NCBI GenBank assembly: GCA_905221605.1
Contig: CAJNDS010002820.1
Location: 196,001 to 235,000, forward strand
Direction: 5' to 3'
Source of the DNA: Symbiodinium natans
Taxonomy: Eukaryota; Sar; Dinophyceae; Suessiales; Symbiodiniaceae
Length of the DNA stretch: 39,000 nucleotides
Shown here: one piece after another, positions 8,751-17,776 of the stretch
Position numbering within the stretch: the first letter of the stretch is position 1
How the letters are laid out: each line of letters opens with the position of its first letter
Program-made: the position numbers and the translations under genes
The notes under the pieces: generated by a model
The model's input: the letters and a program-made list of their open reading frames with translations, nothing else
The model's database searches: none
What the model was told of the DNA's origin: nothing

Positions 8751-10181
8751 ATGGCTTCTAAGCTTGCGGTTCCGGCGGACCACGTGGACCTGGAGACGGC
8801 CTCCACGGAAGATGGGCTGTCAGAGCCCGAGAAGATTGTGGAAGGTGCGCAAGGTGGATCTAAGGCGGAGCAGGGTTCAGGCAAAGGCAGCGAGGGAACA
8901 TCCGGTGTGGCGGGTCTCTTCCGCTCGGGAGGTGTGTTGCCTTCGGCCATCTGCTTGAGCAAAGCAGGCATTGGCGCTGGCATCTTGTCCATCTCCGTAC
9001 ATGCTGCAGAAGTGGGTGCCCTCTACCAGCTGGGCTGTCTGCTGATCGGCGCAGTGCTGACTGTGGCAAGCATCCGCATGATCTCCGTGGCTTCCGTGGA
9101 GACCAAGTCGTGGAGCTTCGAGGATCTTTGTGAGAGCCTCTTCCACCCATCTATGTCCTTCATCACGGGCTTCATGAACACCTGCAACTGCCTGGGCGCA
9201 GCGGCAGGATACCTCATCGTTTGCGGCCAGGTCTTCGTGGTGATCTTCGATGCGGACCAGCGTGCCCGCAACATCTTCGTGGTCTTGGTGGGGATCTTCG
9301 TGTGCTGTCCCATGGCCCTCGCCCGAGATATCGGCTTCATGCGGCACCTGGCGGCCCTCAGCGTAGCTGCTTTGGCGTTTCTGGTGATCGTGGTGGGAAG
9401 CTACTTGGGCCAGTCCGGCGTCAACGAGAGCGTCACGCCGGAGACCTTCCTCTTTGGCCCCGGCCACGCTACGATGCTGAGCTACATGGGCGCCATCAAC
9501 AATATGGTCTTCGCGTACAACAACCAGTTCAATGTCCCACAGCTCACTGGAGAAATCACGCCCGAGCCGTCGGTGAAGCGGATGATGCGTGTGGCCTTGC
9601 TGAGCTCTGGCCTCAGCTTCGTGCTGTACGCCACTGTGTCCATCCTCGGAGTCTTGGCTTTCGGAGTGGCAGAGGGTCAGAAGGACTCCTTGATTCTGGA
9701 CCTGATGCCTGTGAGGAAGCAAGTGTTGGTGGTCATCTCTTTGGCCTCGGTGATGTATAGCGTGCTGACTTGCTTCCAGTTTCACATCTACCCCGTGCGT
9801 CAGTTCCTGGCCTATGCCGTGCGGAAGGCCCGGGGCCGCGACGCCGACGCAGAGGCGACGGATGTCGTGGTCTACGGCCGGTCCATGACCCGGTGGTACG
9901 ACATCTTCGGTGCCATCGCTTCTGTGGCCTTAGTGGTGCTGGTGGCTGTGGTCATCACCAGTCTTCGGGACATGCTGGACTTCATCGGCGCCTTTGCCTC
10001 GGCTTACATCTCCTTCATCGTGCCACCCTTGTGGATCCTGGCGCTCCGTCGCAGGGACACGAAGAGCTTCTCGTGGTTCACCAGAGAGATCCTCCTGACC
10101 CTGGCCTTCCTGGCTCTGGGCATCTTCCTCTTCGTCTTCGGCACGTACACGGCCATCAAGCAGATTCTTGGAGTCGCCTGA
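8751..10181 (+). CDS. AAAP-family amino acid transporter, array copy 4
   Basis: Fourth complete 476-codon copy. It has the same TM layout and the KAGIGAGILS and NNQFNVPQLTGE motifs. Ala9 replaces Val9. It groups with copy 2 at Ala33, Ala360 and Val374 and in the upstream CTGTTCTGCTACTGCTGCAT run. It also has private silent changes in the middle (TGCAACTGCCTGGGCGCAGC, CGTGCCCGC, CTCTTTGGC), so conversion has not homogenised it fully. After the stop, the 3' flank differs slightly from the others (AACTCTGCAGGGCTCTGC). It is the last intact copy before the array degenerates. Confidence 0.85.
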   Translation: MASKLAVPADHVDLETASTEDGLSEPEKIVEGAQGGSKAEQGSGKGSEGTSGVAGLFRSGGVLPSAICLSKAGIGAGILSISVHAAEVGALYQLGCLLIGAVLTVASIRMISVASVETKSWSFEDLCESLFHPSMSFITGFMNTCNCLGAAAGYLIVCGQVFVVIFDADQRARNIFVVLVGIFVCCPMALARDIGFMRHLAALSVAALAFLVIVVGSYLGQSGVNESVTPETFLFGPGHATMLSYMGAINNMVFAYNNQFNVPQLTGEITPEPSVKRMMRVALLSSGLSFVLYATVSILGVLAFGVAEGQKDSLILDLMPVRKQVLVVISLASVMYSVLTCFQFHIYPVRQFLAYAVRKARGRDADAEATDVVVYGRSMTRWYDIFGAIASVALVVLVAVVITSLRDMLDFIGAFASAYISFIVPPLWILALRRRDTKSFSWFTREILLTLAFLALGIFLFVFGTYTAIKQILGVA

Positions 10182-10735
10182 ACTCTGCAGGGCTCTGCAT
10201 AGGTCTGCATAGGTCTTCGACATGCAGGACGTTCGCGCACATATGCTAGCATAGAATGGTCATGAAGCACCATGCCTTTTTCGAATTCGGTTAGACCCGT
10301 GCCCGCACGAGGCCTTTTTATCAAGCTCGCCCATGTTGTACAGCATGTTACGCTCCCGCAGCCGACACGACACGTGTGTCCACAGAGACGGCACGTCAGC
10401 TGAAAGCTGCGGCTTGCGAAAATCCCGGCGAAGCGGGTGAAGCAGTTGGAGACTGCAGGCACTGCCAAGCTGCTAAGCATCGGTGCCGAGAGCGGAGCCG
10501 ACATCTGAAGGCCCGCTCCCAATCCTCACACTTCACCGCAGCAGTGCGAGGGCGCTGCTGGCTGTGATGATGGCAAAAAAATTGGCTCCGTGCAGGGGCG
10601 ACGATTGCACAAGACTGACGGTGCGACTACTGCCAACTGCACTGCCATGTTTATGACTGTGGCTACGACTACTGTTACTAGGGGCGCTGCAACTGCAACT
10701 GCTGCTACTGCTACTACTGTAGCTGCTGTTGCACT
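10182..10735 (+). repeat. Right edge of array: degenerate spacer
   Basis: The sequence follows the standard spacer to about 10607 (GGGGCGACGATTG). It then diverges, while keeping recognisable pieces such as GTTACTAGGGGCGCTGCAAC and CTGCTACTGCTAC. It leads into no transporter. The array therefore ends in an eroded 5' flank of a lost fifth copy. Confidence 0.8.
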
Positions 10736-11040
10736 ACTGCGACTCTTGAAAGACATGTGCAGATTGGCTTTGTGCCAGTCGTCGCATTGAGTATCGCTGA
10801 GTGATTGCGAATTGACCGTGCTTCTCCTGTTCATGGCTCGAAGTCGAAGGTCAAGCGCAGGTCAGGAAGCAAGGTCTTCTACAAATTGACCTGCGTGGGT
10901 TTTCTCATAGCAGCTCGCCAGGAACCTGCATTGCAGCACATTTTCTGTGTCGCAAGTATACTTTTCTTAGAGTGCCTCCGTGCCTCTAGCCCAGCGCGGC
11001 CACCAAGCCTGCGGTGTCATTGCTGAACGCTCTCAGCAGT
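10736..11040. other. Region upstream of the LRR gene
   Basis: Unique sequence between the array remnant and the LRR gene. It presumably holds that gene's promoter and trans-splice site, but I see no motif I can support. Confidence 0.4.
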
Positions 11041-11640
11041 ATGCATCTGTCATTTCGCTTTCCAGACGGGCGCACTGTTGGACCTGTTCAGTGTGATCCG
11101 CACATGCTCGTAGATGATGTGGCCTATCGCCTGAAGACCCAGATCAAGCCCACAGAGAAGGTGTATGCTCGTCTTTCTTGGGAGGGCTGTTGGCTACCAC
11201 CGTGCCAGAAGCTGTCAGGAACATCTGTGGCCGATGAGGACGTTATTGAGACCATGTGGGCCTCAGCATTGCCTTTGGCCGTGCAAGGTACTGACGGACA
11301 GGAGGTCTTACCGAGACGACTCCCAGTCCTGCCAAGGTTCGACAGCAGTGCTTCAGAGGGTGTGTTTGACTTCCTTGATTTCTCCGGCATGTACAAGCTT
11401 GACCAGCATCTTCACGAGTTGGAGCTGCTTCCCACAGCTTCGTTACAGTCAATACAAATGTTGGACATTCGCCAGTGCGGCTTGCAAGCGAACTACTTGT
11501 GCCAGCTGCTTGTACTGATGCCATCCTCTTTGAAAGAGTTGCGGGCAAGCCGGAATTTCATCGACAAATCTGTTTTGGAGTGCCTCTGCGACAGTGGATT
11601 TCCCTTGAGAGTCCTGGACATTGGCTACTCTCATTGCAAG
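11041..11640 (+). CDS. LRR protein with possible ubiquitin-like domain, exon 1
   Basis: First coding exon of a leucine-rich-repeat protein, 200 codons from ATG 11041. Residues 1-75 (starting MHLSFRFPDGRTVGPV) resemble a ubiquitin-like fold by pattern: beta hairpin, helix with DVAYRLKTQI, then a later strand ending near VIETMW. From about residue 130, leucine-spaced segments (LHELELLP, IQMLDIRQCGL, LKELRASRNFI, LRVLDIGY) look like RNI/AMN1-type LRRs. Such proteins are usually adaptors for protein binding; no partner is evident. The frame continues past 11640 into telomeric DNA and soon ends, whereas splicing to 11835 keeps the LRR going. The upstream GTG at 11014 is in frame but ATG 11041 is the natural start. 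Confidence 0.65.
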
Positions 11641-11834
11641 GACCCTTCAGCCCTCAACTCTATGAATCCTACCCCAGAACCCTCAACCTGAAACTCGCAT
11701 TGCATGGGATCTGAAGCCCTAAGCCCTAAGCCCTAAGCCCTAAGCCCTAAGCCCTAAGCCCTAAGCCCTAAGCCCTAAGCCCTAAACCCTAAACCCTAAA
11801 CCCTAAGCCCCACACCCTGAACCCTGATTGCAAG
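11641..11834 (+). other. Predicted GA-AG intron made largely of CCCTAAG repeats
   Basis: This 194-nt segment is bracketed by the 11-bp direct repeat ATTGCAAGGAC (11633-11643 and 11827-11837). Splicing AAG|GA...CAAG|GA joins the codons of ...SHCKD to CSSLPRIGE without a frame change. GA donors are known in dinoflagellate introns. Over half of the segment is CCCTAAG/CCCTAAA repeat. It could instead be a simple telomeric insertion that disrupted the gene. Confidence 0.6.
11714..11826 (-). repeat. CCCTAAG/CCCTAAA tract within the intron
   Basis: About a dozen CCCTAAG units grade into CCCTAAA near the right end. The CCCTAAG variant predominates, unlike most tracts in the window. Confidence 0.95.
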
Positions 11835-11930
11835 GACTGCTCCTCACTGCCCCGCATCGGCGAAGTCTTCGGGGCAACTTTGGAAGAGCTGGGCGTGGCG
11901 GATCTGAGCAAGCTCCTCATGCTTTTTACG
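11835..11930 (+). CDS. LRR protein, exon 2
   Basis: Continues the LRR reading frame: DCSSLPRIGEVFGATLEELG followed by VADLSKLLMLF. The 3' end is uncertain. The open frame runs into TTTAGGG repeats and stops at 11943-11945, so a donor must lie before about 11932. No canonical GT stands out. Confidence 0.5.
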
Positions 11931-11959
11931 GGGTTTAGGGTTTAGGGTTTAGAAGTATA

Positions 11960-12040
11960 TGGGGGTTTACGAAAGTGGGGGACCCCCAATATAGATCCCC
12001 AGATAGTAGTATCACCTTAAAGGTACTTCGGGAACCCCCA
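11960..12040. mobile_element. MITE-like element, family C
   Basis: It starts TGGGGGTTTACGAAAG and ends CTTCGGGAACCCCCA, imperfect inverted termini shared with copies at 17777-17880 and 23521-23628. It is short and non-coding. The class is inferred only from the inverted ends and dispersal. Confidence 0.45.
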
Positions 12041-12313
12041 AGAAAGGGTCTTAGGGTTTTCGGGCTTAAGGGGTATTCAAGGGATGAAGACTCGTACCCC
12101 TATGGCTGTACCCCCAAAGGTTCCCCTTAATATGCTCCTGATATGCCCCCCATCTTCCCTTAGGGATCCTCAAAAATGGCACCCCCAAACCCAAGGTCCA
12201 AGGTAGAGCCCCTGGAGTGTGGTTCCAGGGTTTTGGGGGGTTTTGGGGTTTTCGGTCCTTTTCCGCAGCAGGGGGAGTAGTTTTGTGGGTGAACGGTCAG
12301 AACATAATCCCTA

Positions 12314-12453
12314 CTTGGAGGTTCATGGTACTTATTAACCAATTGTAACTGTACTTTTCACCCACTTATAAGCCCCTCAAGCGCCCTAATATGGTTATGA
12401 GTACAGTTATAAGTACCGTTATCATTGGTTAAGAAAGTACCATGGACCTCCAG
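12314..12453. mobile_element. MITE-like element, family A (140 bp)
   Basis: Inverted-repeat element beginning CTTGGAGGTTCATGGTACTT and ending in the near complement (GTACCATGGACCTCCAG). It is exactly the length of the copy at 25398-25537 and shares its interior (GCCCTAATATGG here). A TA dinucleotide precedes it. Confidence 0.7.
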
Positions 12454-12815
12454 GTACTACAAAGCCCTATAAACACCGTACACCCTCTGACAATAAACGC
12501 CCTCCAAAAACCCCACAAACCCTACATGCCCCATACCCTGCCAAAAAAACCCGTGATGTGCACCCCGTGAAAAATCTAGAAACCCAAACCCTCAACCCGA
12601 GAAACCCTAAAAACCCCTAAACCCTAAACCCTAAATCCTGAAGGGTACCCCCCCCAAGGTTGGGAAAACCCAAACTGCTGGCCGACGCGCTCTCCCGGTG
12701 TCCGGCCTTGAAGGTGCCGGGGTGGGTTCAGGGTTTACAGGGTTAGGGTTGAGGGTTTGTCGGTTTGAGGGTTCAGGGTTTATAGGGTTTATAGGGTTTA
12801 GGGCTATTCTAGTAG

Positions 12816-12929
12816 TCTAAGGGAAGTTGCATGGTCTAATCATATGGCCCCTTACAGTCTTGAATAGGTTTTGAAGTGCGGGGTCCCATGAAAGGGCCCA
12901 TGCTAAGGGACCATGTAACTACCCTTAGA
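12816..12929. mobile_element. MITE-like element, family B
   Basis: Ends are TCTAAGGGAAGTTGCATGG and CCATGTAACTACCCTTAGA, imperfect inverted repeats shared with the element at 25119-25259. No coding capacity. Confidence 0.6.
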
Positions 12930-13213
12930 GTGAAGGGTTTAGGCTTTACAAGGTTGAGGGTTCAGGGTTTATGGGGTTTAGGGTAATTATATGGGGTTGA
13001 GGGTTTCGGCCTTTGGGGTGCCCTATGATGGCATTTTCTTCCCATATGAACAGGCAAGCGGACAAATGAGCAGGTAAGTGTGAGTAGCATATAAATGCTC
13101 AAGTGTATCTATGTATAGAACTATATAAGATTAAAAAAACAAAATGTGCATCTTTCAGTTGTTGTGCAAGGACACAAGACAAAATGGTACACGTATCAAA
13201 ATGGGGCCCACGT

Positions 13214-13392
13214 AACCCTAAACCCTAAACCCTAAACCCTAAAACCCAAACCCCAAACCCCAAACCCCAAACCCCAAACCCCAAACCCCAAACCCCAAAC
13301 CCTAAACCCTAAACCCTAAACCCTAAACCCTAAACCCGAAACCCTAAACCCTAAACCCTAAAGCCTAAACCCTAAACCCGAAACCCTAGCCC
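13214..13392 (-). repeat. CCCTAAA/CCCCAAA telomere-type tract
   Basis: CCCTAAA units surround a central block of about eight CCCCAAA variants, with occasional CCCGAAA. The tract ends just before LRR exon 3. Confidence 0.95.
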
Positions 13393-13396
13393 CCAC

Positions 13397-13493
13397 GAGG
13401 TGATCGACTTCACTTTCATCTACAGGCAGGGCTTCTCGGAGGCCATCTTCAAATGCCTAGGGCAGCACTGCCCGGAGATTGAGGCCGTGTATG
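13397..13493 (+). CDS. LRR protein, exon 3
   Basis: The frame reads EVIDFTFIYRQGFSEAIFKC then LGQHCPEIEAVYG, with the LRR-typical GQHCPEIEAV spacing. The 5' boundary is approximate (AG at 13388-13389 or 13398-13399). The 3' boundary is supported because joining TATG|GC...CAG|GCTAT to exon 4 preserves the frame (VYGYRTILPEE). Confidence 0.5.
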
Positions 13494-13598
13494 GCTACTG
13501 GGTTGTGCTTGGGGAGAGTTTTTTTACATGTCCCTTCTTCCCTGATTAGGGGGAACCTATTCATAGATAGTTTTCAAAGGGTTTCGAGCACAACCCAG
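13494..13598 (+). other. Predicted GC-AG intron
   Basis: This 105-nt intron is flanked by a GGCTA direct repeat (13493-13497 and 13598-13602). Removal gives codon GGC across the junction and a continuous LRR frame. The GC donor and AG|G acceptor fit dinoflagellate usage. An in-frame stop (TAG at 13568) lies inside it, as expected for an intron. Confidence 0.6.
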
Positions 13599-14242
13599 GC
13601 TATCGCACAATTCTGCCCGAAGAAGCAGTTCTGGCAGACTTCCTCTCTCGCAGCCGGAACCTTGCGCACCTGGAAGTTTCGGGCATCGCCGGGCCCGAAG
13701 CGATTCTGAGAATGGCCGAGCTCCCCTCGTTGAGGTCACTGCGCCTGGAGCTCTTCTCTTCAGGCCCAGAGATGATGGAAGCTGTGTGTCGCCTCAAGGT
13801 CGGGACATTGTTCCTGGAGTTTACGAATAAGGCCGTGGACCAAGACGGAGATGTGGTGGGCCTCTGTGGCAACGCGCAGAGCCTCGCGACGTCCTTTGGT
13901 AGCTCTCCTTCGACATGCCTCTCGCTCACCGTTTGTGCAGTGGACCCTCCGGTGCTTCAAGCCGTGGGCTCCCGTTTGCATGGGCTGGGGCCGGTCAGGT
14001 CCCACAGCTCAGGGCACTCCATCCTGGGCGCGCTCGCGCAAGCTCCGAGCTGCTGTGTGAATCTTGAGCGTCTGAGCATCAACTACTTCGAGCAGATTGA
14101 GGCAGGCACCCTGGCTACGGTGGCTGGGCTGTGTCCCCTGTTGAAGCATCTGCGGCTGAATGCCGACGAGCTGTGCTTTCAAAAGACGCCCATTGACGAG
14201 GGGGTCTTGGCTCTTGGCCGCCACTGCAGCAGGCTGGAACAT
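13599..14242 (+). CDS. LRR protein, exon 4
   Basis: The longest LRR exon, about 214 codons. Repeats include NLAHLEVSGIAG, SLRSLRLELFSS, VGTLFLEFTNK, NLERLSINYFEQ, LLKHLRLNADEL and ALGRHCSRLEHV, matching RNI/AMN1-like LRR spacing with GRHCSRLEH-type caps. An internal ATG at 13712 would give a 186-residue product, but the frame is open and LRR-like upstream to the splice acceptor at 13597-13598, so I treat it as one exon. The 3' end is taken near CAT|GTAGAC (14242); without splicing the frame stops at 14270. It is followed by telomeric DNA. Confidence 0.6.
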
Positions 14243-14336
14243 GTAGACCCCTGGCCAGCAGTGCTTCCCTGACTTTCATGGCTTTATTGCTGTTCATACC
14301 TGACCCCAAGCCCCAAACAAATATAAACCCCAAACC

Positions 14337-14570
14337 TCAAACAAACCCCAACCCTAAACCCTAAACCCTAAACCCTAAACCCTAAACCCTAAACCCTAAA
14401 CCCTGAACCCTCCCCCGAAACCCCAAAACCCAAACCCTTAACCCTGAACCCCAACCCCCAAATCCTAAAACCAGCCCCAAACCCTAAGCCAAAACCCTGA
14501 ACCCACTCTTGCAGCGCACCTCAACCCTAAGCCCTAAGCCCTAAACCCTAAACCCTACACCCTAAACCTC
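14337..14570 (-). repeat. Degenerate CCCTAAA tracts
   Basis: A clean CCCTAAA run (about 14340-14403), then variants (CCCCAAA, CCCTGAA, CCCTTAA) and a second short run at 14520-14565. Confidence 0.85.
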
Positions 14571-15036
14571 TCTTACCTATGCATATTTCAACCCTAATGG
14601 AGTTCATGGGCACTTGTCATATCTCTGTGGGCAAAGGTCACAAGCAGGGTTGGTCTCGGGTTTGGGGCATAAGGCCGAGGTTTTGGGGCATAGGATGCAG
14701 GGGCCCTTGGCCCTAGCTTTTGGGGCCCGGGTGTTTAGGGTTTAGGGTTTAGGGTTTCGGGTTTAGGGTTTAGGGTTTAGGGCCCTGGGGTCGGGTTTGT
14801 AGGGCTTTAGGGCTTGGGGCGTAGGATTAAGGCCCCAGGGTTTGGGGCATCGTGTTCAGGGCCCTATTTGTTTTTTTGGTGTGTGCCCCTAAGATTTCTG
14901 CGTTGAATGAACTTTTTCTTTTCTTAATGCTATGGGGTTTTTGAAATGCTCGATAAATTGCGTGACTAGTGAATCCTTGGACTTGAGATGCTGAACCTAA
15001 GCCCGACCCTCAACCCTTAAAACCCCCTAAGCGCCC
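14571..15036. other. Non-coding interval with TTTAGGG block
   Basis: No gene seen. It contains a TTTAGGG tract (about 14733-14785) and GGGGCAT/GGGCCC-rich degenerate sequence around 14660-14870. Confidence 0.6.
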
Positions 15037-15263
15037 GAAGCTCCCTAAACTCCCCAAACTCCCTAAACTCCCCAAACTCCCTAAACCCTAAACTCCCTAA
15101 ACCCTAAACTCCCTAAACCCTAAACTCCCTAAACCCTAAACCCTAAACCCTAAACTCCCTAAACCCTAAACTCCCTAAACCCTAAACCCTAAACCCTAAA
15201 CCCTAAACCCTAAACCCTAAACCCTAAACCCTAAACTCCTAAACCCTAAACTCCCTAAACCCT
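15037..15263 (-). repeat. CCCTAAA / CTCCCTAAA mixed tract
   Basis: Alternation of CCCTAAA with an expanded CTCCCTAAA or CCCCAAACT variant suggests expansion of a two-unit higher-order repeat. Confidence 0.9.
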
Positions 15264-15368
15264 CATGCCGCCGAGGACCTCTACGACCGGTACCTGGAGG
15301 ATCCCGCAACGACGCTTTCCACGGCGGTGGCTGGGTGGCCCGGCCTCCGCTGCTCGGCTGCTGCCTAA
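15264..15368 (+). other. Coding-like island, possible exon
   Basis: The frame gives HAAEDLYDRYLEDPATTLST then AVAGWPGLRCSAAA and a stop. Composition and codon pattern look protein-coding. It sits between a CCCTAAA tract on the left and TTTAGGG on the right. No clear AG acceptor is present at its left edge, so its membership of the LRR gene is unproven. Confidence 0.35.
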
Positions 15369-15373
15369 GCAAA

Positions 15374-15545
15374 GGCTAGGGTTTGGGGTTTAGGGCTTAG
15401 GGTTTTGGGATTTAGGGTTTAGGGCTTAGGGTTTTGGGGTTTAGGGTTTAGGGTTTAGGGTTTAGGGTTTTTGGGTTTTGGGGTTAAGGGGTTAAGGGTG
15501 TGGGTTGTAGGCTTTAGGGTTTAGGGGTTCAGGGGCTTCGGGGTT
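15374..15545 (+). repeat. TTTAGGG-type degenerate tract
   Basis: TTTAGGG mixed with GGGTTTTGG and TTAAGGG variants. Confidence 0.85.
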
Positions 15546-15623
15546 TAGGGGGTTTGGGGTTGGGGGGTTGGGCATCATGTTTTTTGGGGTTAAGGGCTTC
15601 GAGTTTGGTTTTTGGCGGAGAAT

Positions 15624-15646
15624 GGATATATATATATATATATATC
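15624..15646. repeat. (TA)n microsatellite
   Basis: About ten TA dinucleotides between GGA and CATGC. Confidence 0.9.
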
Positions 15647-16023
15647 ATGCATAGTAGACTAGTATGGAAACACCGTTGGGGAGGCATGTGTAGAGTTGCA
15701 GTAATACGGAAATGTAGCCAGTCACAGGTCTCTTTATCCTAAACTCCAAACCCCAAACCCTAAACCCATGGATATCTTAAATTCAGTACAGCAGCTCGCA
15801 CACCAGGCTACTTGTGTGTTGGTGGCACCACTGTGAAGCGCTGGGAAGCTACTTTGACTGGGTCCAGAGGTTTTACATCAAGGACTTATCGCGTTGAAGA
15901 TGGCCTTTTTGGGGGCGTTAGGGGGGTTTGTAGGGCTGATCGGGATCATGTAGGGTTGAGAAGGTTATGTAGGGCTTGTAGGCTTAGGGTTTAGAGGACT
16001 TCGGTTTGGTATGAGTGACGTCA

Positions 16024-16116
16024 GCTGAGGTGGTCGATCCAGATGCCAAGATCGTGCGCGCGCTGGCAGCTTCTTGCCCCTGTCTCCAGGACCTAGGCTT
16101 AACGATCCCTAAATAG
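16024..16116 (+). other. Coding-like island with LRR signature
   Basis: The frame AEVVDPDAKIVRALAASCPC then LQDLGLTIPK has the RNI-LRR cap (LAASCPCLQDLGL) seen in the upstream LRR exons. It is likely another exon of that gene or a relic of it. AG acceptors occur at 16022-16023 and at GCTGAG|G. The stop at 16114 is probably intronic. Confidence 0.45.
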
Positions 16117-16171
16117 CCTTAATTATGGGGGGAACTCAGGGCGGGGGGTAGTATAGAGGGGGGTAGTAGGG

Positions 16172-16247
16172 GAACCCTAAACCCTAAACCCTAAACCCTA
16201 AACCCTAAACCCGAAACCCCAAACCCTAAACCCTAAACCCTAAACCC
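16172..16247 (-). repeat. CCCTAAA tract
   Basis: About ten units with CCCGAAA and CCCCAAA variants, ending directly before the coding-like island at 16252. Confidence 0.9.
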
Positions 16248-16251
16248 ATGA

Positions 16252-16350
16252 CAGGAGGCTGTCTTCATACACGACACTCCTGAAGACTGGTCGACGAGAC
16301 TGAAGGAAGCTTGCCCTCTGTATGGAGCTTCATGGGTGCGGCTGCCTAAC
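16252..16350 (+). other. Coding-like island
   Basis: The open frame QEAVFIHDTPEDWSTRLKEA then CPLYGASWVRLPN is protein-like. It begins at ACAG|GAGG, a plausible acceptor. CCCTAAA repeats flank it on both sides. No family recognised; possibly the tail of the LRR gene. Confidence 0.35.
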
Positions 16351-16484
16351 ACTAAACCCTAAAGCCTAACCCCTAAACCCTAAACCCTAACCCTGAACCC
16401 TACCCTAAACCCTAAGCCCTAAGCCCTAAGCCCTAAACCCTAAACCGTTTCCTAAACCCTAAATACTAAACCCTAAACCCTTAA
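16351..16484 (-). repeat. CCCTAAA/CCCTAAG tract
   Basis: Degenerate mixture including CCCTAAG and CCTACCC variants. Confidence 0.85.
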
Positions 16485-17091
16485 CCGGGTAGATGAGTAG
16501 ACTTTGACAACGAGAGTCGGTGACCCTCACGCTGGGCAGGCGCAAAAGCTGGATATGCTCTTGCGGAAGTTGGGAAATAGCTGCCCTAAGAAGGAAGCCA
16601 GGATTCTTTTTACTACACATCCCTATTGTGGTATCTGTGTTTAGTTCCCCAAATTTAGCCACCCAGAAAGCCGCCTTGGCCTGCTGTTGCTGTTCCGGTG
16701 TGATATATCACGAAGCCAGGAGGAAACTTTCGACCCTGAACTCCGAATCCTACAAACCTTGGACACGCACCCTTGGTGCCCAGGCGAATTCGAAGGAAGC
16801 TCGCCCAGATTCATGCTTCGAGACCACGGATGCCTTCTGCAAACCCTATTTGAACCTCTATGAGCTCTGTACGCAGCCCGATAGCCGCTATACGCCCCAT
16901 AAGTACTATAGACTCTTGAAGTTCTGAATCACCCTAGAATCCCACTTTACACAAGTCAGCTACTGCTGGCAAAAAACCCTCAGCAATTACCAAGGCTAGG
17001 GATGACCTCGCAGGGTCATCTATACAAACGCATTCATGACTGCATGTCAACCCCAAAACCTCAAGATCCTACATACCCATCTGCGTGTGTG
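16485..17091. other. No supportable gene
   Basis: A plus-strand open frame (16520-16927, 135 codons) exists but is cysteine- and serine-rich without recognisable structure. I treat it as unsupported. Confidence 0.45.
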
Positions 17092-17142
17092 GGTTTAGGG
17101 TTCAAGGTTTAGGGTTTTAGGGTTGAGGGTTTAGGGTTTAGG
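17092..17142 (+). repeat. TTTAGGG tract
   Basis: Degenerate TTTAGGG units (GGGTTCAAGG, GGGTTGAGG) to the left of a coding-like island. Confidence 0.85.
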
Positions 17143-17232
17143 GGAAGCTCAGAAGCCCCCCCATGCTCTTCGCCGCCCACCGAACCAGCTTCCAGCAGTT
17201 GCTTCGGCTCCAGCGGCCCTTCGCCCTATCCG
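17143..17232 (+). other. Weak coding-like island
   Basis: The frame PPMLFAAHRTSFQQLLRLQR then PFALSV is open. TTTAGGG tracts lie on both sides, so it does not fit the CCCTAAA-left rule. Low support. Confidence 0.25.
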
Positions 17233-17305
17233 TTTAGGGTTTAGGGTTTAGGGTTTAGGGTTTAGGGTTTAGGGTTTAGGGTTTAGGGTTGAGCGTTTAG
17301 GGTTT
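17233..17305 (+). repeat. TTTAGGG tract
   Basis: About nine nearly perfect units plus TTGAGCG and TTTAGTG variants. Confidence 0.95.
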
Positions 17306-17545
17306 AGTGTTACTGTACTTCAATCTTGTCCATGGATAGCCTGCTGCTGTCCTGGGCAGGTGCAAAGCAGGGAGGGGAGCGCAGTTTGTCACGGTGCAGA
17401 TTCTACGACGAGTGAACTACTGGTCGTAGCAATTGTGCGCGGGTCTCCTGTGTCGGCGTGACCGCTTTTCTCTTGTGCGTTGGTTCCGGACATTACCCCG
17501 TGACGTAAGTTTCCGGACCAGTGGAAATGTTGTTGGCAGACGTGC

Positions 17546-17609
17546 CCCCCAAAGCCCCCAAAGCCCCCAAAGCCCCCAAAGCCCCCAAAGCCCCCCAAAG
17601 CCCCCAAAG
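17546..17609. repeat. 9-bp minisatellite, AAAGCCCCC
   Basis: About seven copies of a 9-bp CCCCCAAAG unit. The apparent Ala-Pro-Lys and Gln-Ser-Pro peptide repeats in its frames are artefacts of the repeat. Confidence 0.9.
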
Positions 17610-17776
17610 AAGAAAACCGATCTTAGGACTGGGTTGCTGCGTATTCTTCAGATCTGGATGCCCTGCTTCCAAGCGTGAAGTGTCTTGCCAGGTGGCGACC
17701 CGTGCGCACAGGCCGCACAACACGTGCAGGCCGGCGTTGCTGCCCGGGCTCTCCTGAAAATCCAGCATGGCAGATG

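Larger units (their letters stand above)
11931..13396. other. Long repeat-filled interval, probably intron 2
   Basis: About 1.47 kb without a supportable ORF. It holds a short TTTAGGG tract (11932-11952), MITE-like elements at 11960-12040, 12314-12453 and 12816-12929, degenerate GGGTTTA stretches (about 12600-12640, 12728-12805, 12930-13015) and a CCCTAAA/CCCCAAA tract (13214-13392). It separates LRR exon 2 from exon 3. Confidence 0.5.

Noticed and set aside
13712-14272. Independent 186-residue gene starting at the ATG at 13712
   Set aside because: The same frame is open and LRR-like upstream to 13599, and a phase-correct splice to exon 3 exists, so it is better treated as an internal exon.
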